Source: Ilumatobacter fluminis
GTDB lineage: Bacteria; Actinomycetota; Acidimicrobiia; Acidimicrobiales; Ilumatobacteraceae
Assembly: GCF_004364865.1 (NCBI RefSeq)
Contig: NZ_SOAU01000001.1
Location: 1,488,001-1,552,000 of the forward strand
Reading direction: 5' to 3'
Length of the DNA stretch: 64,000 bases
A program made the position numbers and the translations under genes. Positions 61,546 through 64,000 of this stretch are shown piece by piece. Each line of letters begins with the position of its first letter. Position 1 is the stretch's first letter. The notes beneath the pieces are model-generated. The model saw only the letters and a program-made list of their open reading frames with translations. It did no database searches and was not told the DNA's origin.

Positions 61546-62031
61546 GTGCGACGAACCGGCGACGGCTTTCTCATGTGTTCCGACGGTCACGTCCGGTGGG
61601 GCGTGTTCGGGGCGGCCGGGGTCGTCTTCGTCGTCCGCTTCCCGGACGGGCCGCGGGTGATGCTGCAGAAGCGTTCACAGTTTGCCCACGAAGGCGGCAC
61701 CTGGTCGTGCGCCGGCGGTGCTCTCGACGAGGGCGAGGCACCGCTCGACGGGGCGCTGCGAGAGGCGTCGGAGGAAGTCGGTGCGATCCCCGACGGCTAC
61801 CGGGTGCTCGGCCAGACCGTGTTCGCGCCGGCCGTCGACTGGGCCTACACCACCTACGTCGTCGAGGTGCCGGGCGAGTTCGGCTCATCGATCAACTTCG
61901 AGACCGACGCCGTTGCCTGGGACACACCCGACGAGGTCGAGCAACGTCCGTTGCACGCCGGCTTCGCCGCAGCGTGGCCCGATCTGCGCCGCATCATCGA
62001 CGACGCGGTCGACGGCGACGCCGGTTCTTGA
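61546..62031 (+). CDS. Nudix hydrolase
   Basis: 161 residues. Complete Nudix box GALDEGEAPLDGALREASEEVGA in the middle (GX5EX7REUXEEXGU form). Substrate unknown; an NUDIX of this size often cleans nucleotide-sugar or oxidised nucleotides. GTG start is 6 nt after TAGGCT (leaderless). Confidence 0.88.
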   Translation: MRRTGDGFLMCSDGHVRWGVFGAAGVVFVVRFPDGPRVMLQKRSQFAHEGGTWSCAGGALDEGEAPLDGALREASEEVGAIPDGYRVLGQTVFAPAVDWAYTTYVVEVPGEFGSSINFETDAVAWDTPDEVEQRPLHAGFAAAWPDLRRIIDDAVDGDAGS

Positions 62032-62066
62032 CAGCGACCCGCCACCCAGCCGGTACCGTGGCGGCC

Positions 62067-62435
62067 ATGCGTAAGCCCGACGTGACCGTGCCCGAGACCG
62101 CCCCGCCGACCGAACTCGTCATCTCCGACGACATCGAGGGCGACGGCGACGAAGCCGCCGCCGGACAGCAGGTCACCGTCCACTACGTCGGCGTCTCGTG
62201 GTCGACCGGCGAGGAGTTCGACGCGTCGTGGAACCGGATGGAGCCGTTCCGCTTCCCGCTCGGCCAGGGCTACGTGATCCAGGGCTGGGACCAGGGCGTG
62301 CAGGGCATGAAGGTCGGCGGTCGCCGCACCCTGCACATCCCGCCCGAACTCGGCTACGGCGCTCAGGGTGCGGGCGGCGTCATCGCACCCAACGAGACCC
62401 TGATCTTCGTCGTCGACCTCCTCGAGGTCGGCTGA
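62067..62435 (+). CDS. FKBP-type peptidyl-prolyl isomerase
   Basis: 122 residues, a single FKBP domain: VTVHYVGVSWSTGEEFDASWNR, FRFPLGQGYVIQGWDQGVQGMKVGGRRTLHIPPELGYG and IAPNETLIFVVDLLEV. No signal peptide, so cytosolic. TACCGT ends 7 nt before the ATG. Confidence 0.93.
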   Translation: MRKPDVTVPETAPPTELVISDDIEGDGDEAAAGQQVTVHYVGVSWSTGEEFDASWNRMEPFRFPLGQGYVIQGWDQGVQGMKVGGRRTLHIPPELGYGAQGAGGVIAPNETLIFVVDLLEVG

Positions 62436-62468
62436 CCGAACCGTCGTCGAGTTCCGCCGTCGTCGCGT

Positions 62469-63860
62469 TCAGCCTTCGACGGCGGGCACTTCGTTGGCCT
62501 TGATCACGTCGCGGTACCAGGCGGCACTGTCTCGCGGGGTTCGCTCGAGCGTGTCGAAGTCGATGTGGACGAGCCCGAACCGCTTGTCGTAGCCGAGCGC
62601 CCATTCGAAGTTGTCCATCAGCGACCACTCGAAGTAGCCGCGCACGTCGACGCCCTGGTCGATCGCGTCGCGTACCGCACGCAGATGCAGATCGAGGTAC
62701 TCGATGCGACGTCGGTCGGCGATCCGACCGTCGACGATCGGGTCGTCGTAGGCGCACCCGTTCTCGGTGATGTAGAGCGGCGGCAGGTTGTCGTAGTCGG
62801 TGTGGAGCCGGACCAGCAGGTTCGTGAATCCCTCGGGCGTGATCGGCCACCCCATGTCGGTGTGCACCGGGCGGCGGTCGCTCTCGGTGGTGTTCTGCAC
62901 GGTCGGGTAAGCGAGCATCCGGTTCACCGACGACTCGTCGGCTCGCACACCACGGACGAGGATGTCGTAGTAGTAGTTGATCCCGATCCAGTCGAGCGGC
63001 TGGTGGATCTCGGCGGTGTCGCCCGGGCGGATCGCATCGGCCAGTGGGCCGAGGTCGTCGAGCAGATCGGCGGGGTACTCGCCCTTCAGGATCGGGTCGA
63101 ACCACCACCGGTTGTGGATCCCGTCGATCGTCCGCATCTCGTCCTCGTCGGCATCGGGTGACCCCTCCCGGCGCACGTTCGACGGATTGATGACGGTGCC
63201 GAGCTGCAGATCGCTGCGCTCGGCACGCATCGCCTGCACGCCGAGTCCGTGTGCGAGCTGTTCGTGGTGGGCGACCGTGACGGCCGCCTTCGGGTCGCGC
63301 ATGCCCGGAGCGTGCACACCGGCCGCGTGCCCGAGGTAGGCGTGGCACCACGGCTCGTTGAACGTGGCCCACATCTTCACGCGGTCGCCGAGGGCGTCGA
63401 CCATGAGCGCTGCGTAGTCGGCGAAGTAGCTGGCGGTGTCGCGGTTGCGGAAACCGTCGATCGCCTCGAGCCCCGACGGCAGGTCCCAGTGGAACAGGGT
63501 CGCGTTCGGTGTGATGCCGTGGTCGAGGAGAAGATCGACCAGCTTCGAGTAGAAGGCGATGCCCTCGTCGTTCACCCGGCCCCGACCCTCCGGGAGGACA
63601 CGCGACCACGAGATCGAGAAGCGGTACGCCTGCAGGCCCATTTCGGCCATCATCTTCACGTCGTCCTCGACCCGGTGGTAGTGGTCGCACGCAACGTCGC
63701 CGGTGTGGCCGTTCGCCACCTTGCCGGGCGTGTGCGAGAAGTCGTCCCAGACGCTCGGGCCGCGCCCGCCCTCCGCGGCGGCGCCCTCGATCTGGTAGCT
63801 GGCGGTGGCGGCTCCCCAGAGGAAGTCGGCGGGAAACGGGACGGCAGGACGTTCTGGCAC
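62469..63860 (-). CDS. family GH1 beta-glucosidase
   Basis: 463 residues. Acid/base Glu169 in TFNEPW, nucleophile Glu366 in YITENGC, and the family head FPADFLWGAATASYQIEGA. Hydrolyses beta-glucosides or related disaccharides in the cytosol; no signal peptide. GTG 63860 follows TATTTT by 7 nt; the frame is open further upstream, but that part would cover the promoter. Confidence 0.95.
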   Translation of the reverse strand: MPERPAVPFPADFLWGAATASYQIEGAAAEGGRGPSVWDDFSHTPGKVANGHTGDVACDHYHRVEDDVKMMAEMGLQAYRFSISWSRVLPEGRGRVNDEGIAFYSKLVDLLLDHGITPNATLFHWDLPSGLEAIDGFRNRDTASYFADYAALMVDALGDRVKMWATFNEPWCHAYLGHAAGVHAPGMRDPKAAVTVAHHEQLAHGLGVQAMRAERSDLQLGTVINPSNVRREGSPDADEDEMRTIDGIHNRWWFDPILKGEYPADLLDDLGPLADAIRPGDTAEIHQPLDWIGINYYYDILVRGVRADESSVNRMLAYPTVQNTTESDRRPVHTDMGWPITPEGFTNLLVRLHTDYDNLPPLYITENGCAYDDPIVDGRIADRRRIEYLDLHLRAVRDAIDQGVDVRGYFEWSLMDNFEWALGYDKRFGLVHIDFDTLERTPRDSAAWYRDVIKANEVPAVEG

Positions 63861-63902
63861 GGCCACGAAAATAGTCGCTGTCGGCGGCCCCCGCAGCTGC
63901 AC

Positions 63903-63985
63903 GTCGGATGATGTCAGACATCAACCGACGGGGTGTCGGGTGGTGCAGCCGTCGGTTGGTCGGTTGATGTCTGACATCATCCGAC
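63903..63985. repeat. paired palindrome, family A, unit 3 (A5 + A6)
   Basis: A5 (63903-63929) and A6 (63959-63985). A5 has one base changed in its left arm (GTCGGATGATGTC), and A6 has the matching change in its right arm (GACATCATCCGAC). Each copy is thus an imperfect palindrome, yet A5 is still the exact reverse complement of A6. It lies upstream of the beta-glucosidase promoter. No gene is seen in 63861-64000. Confidence 0.88.
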
Positions 63986-64000
63986 GGGGGTACGGTCGGG

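Overview
The window is GC-rich, densely coded DNA from an actinomycete-type bacterium. Gene content (paired ClpP with a ClgR-type regulator, CarD, RNase J, a mycothiol-type DsbA-family oxidoreductase, TetR-controlled lipid and P450 genes), gene order and very frequent leaderless starts suggest Actinomycetota. I would guess the class Acidimicrobiia (Ilumatobacter-like); that is an inference from style, not a database match.

Layout. 1-3.4 kb: 5' part of an MFS exporter (minus), a PhnD-type binding protein, clpP1-clpP2 and a convergent ClgR-like regulator. 3.4-11.0 kb: translation cluster rimP-nusA-ylxR-infB-rbfA-truB-ribF. 11.1-13.9 kb: minus-strand ABC importer. 14.1 kb: rpsO. 14.6-19.3 kb: minus-strand two-component cassette flanked by two membrane-anchored low-complexity proteins. 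19.3-22.1 kb: acyl-CoA dehydrogenase, DUF4389 protein, a 64-residue membrane protein, VOC protein. 22.4-25.7 kb: pnp and dapB. 26.1-35.8 kb: tpx, DedA-like protein, fatty acyl-CoA ligase, three lipoproteins, TetR plus di-iron protein, methyltransferase, lipid kinase. 35.8-43.1 kb: glutamine synthetase-like enzyme (minus), then dapA-rnj-lipoprotein-ftsK. 43.1-47.3 kb: amidohydrolase, DUF445 protein, carboxymuconolactone-decarboxylase-like protein and a probable selenoprotein. 47.4-51.8 kb: rimO-pgsA, an IS30 element, cinA. 52.0-54.3 kb: tRNA-Arg(UCU), carD, a degenerate EEP-fold protein, a beta-hydroxyacid dehydrogenase. 54.4-58.3 kb: P450/SDR operon divergent from TetR-GNAT-thioesterase. 58.3-63.9 kb: PPK2, deacetylase-like protein, TetR, DUF1772 protein, Nudix, FKBP and a GH1 beta-glucosidase.

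Most striking points. (1) At 46654-47280 a homologue of the mycothiol-dependent Rv2466c/DsbA family is complete only if an in-frame TGA at codon 13 is read as selenocysteine (U-P-W-C instead of C-P-W-C); a hairpin fitting the bacterial SECIS pattern follows the TGA. (2) Intergenic gaps carry several families of near-perfect palindromes. One family comes as pairs in which the two copies are reverse complements, including compensating substitutions, and an IS30 element sits exactly inside a copy of another family. (3) The two-component cassette has a shared TGAGA-N4-YCTCA motif in three gaps. (4) About two dozen genes have a TANNNT box 6-9 nt before the start codon, implying leaderless mRNAs; this fixed many start choices here.

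The conserved housekeeping blocks lie on the plus strand and are interrupted by minus-strand accessory blocks, often next to palindromic repeats.
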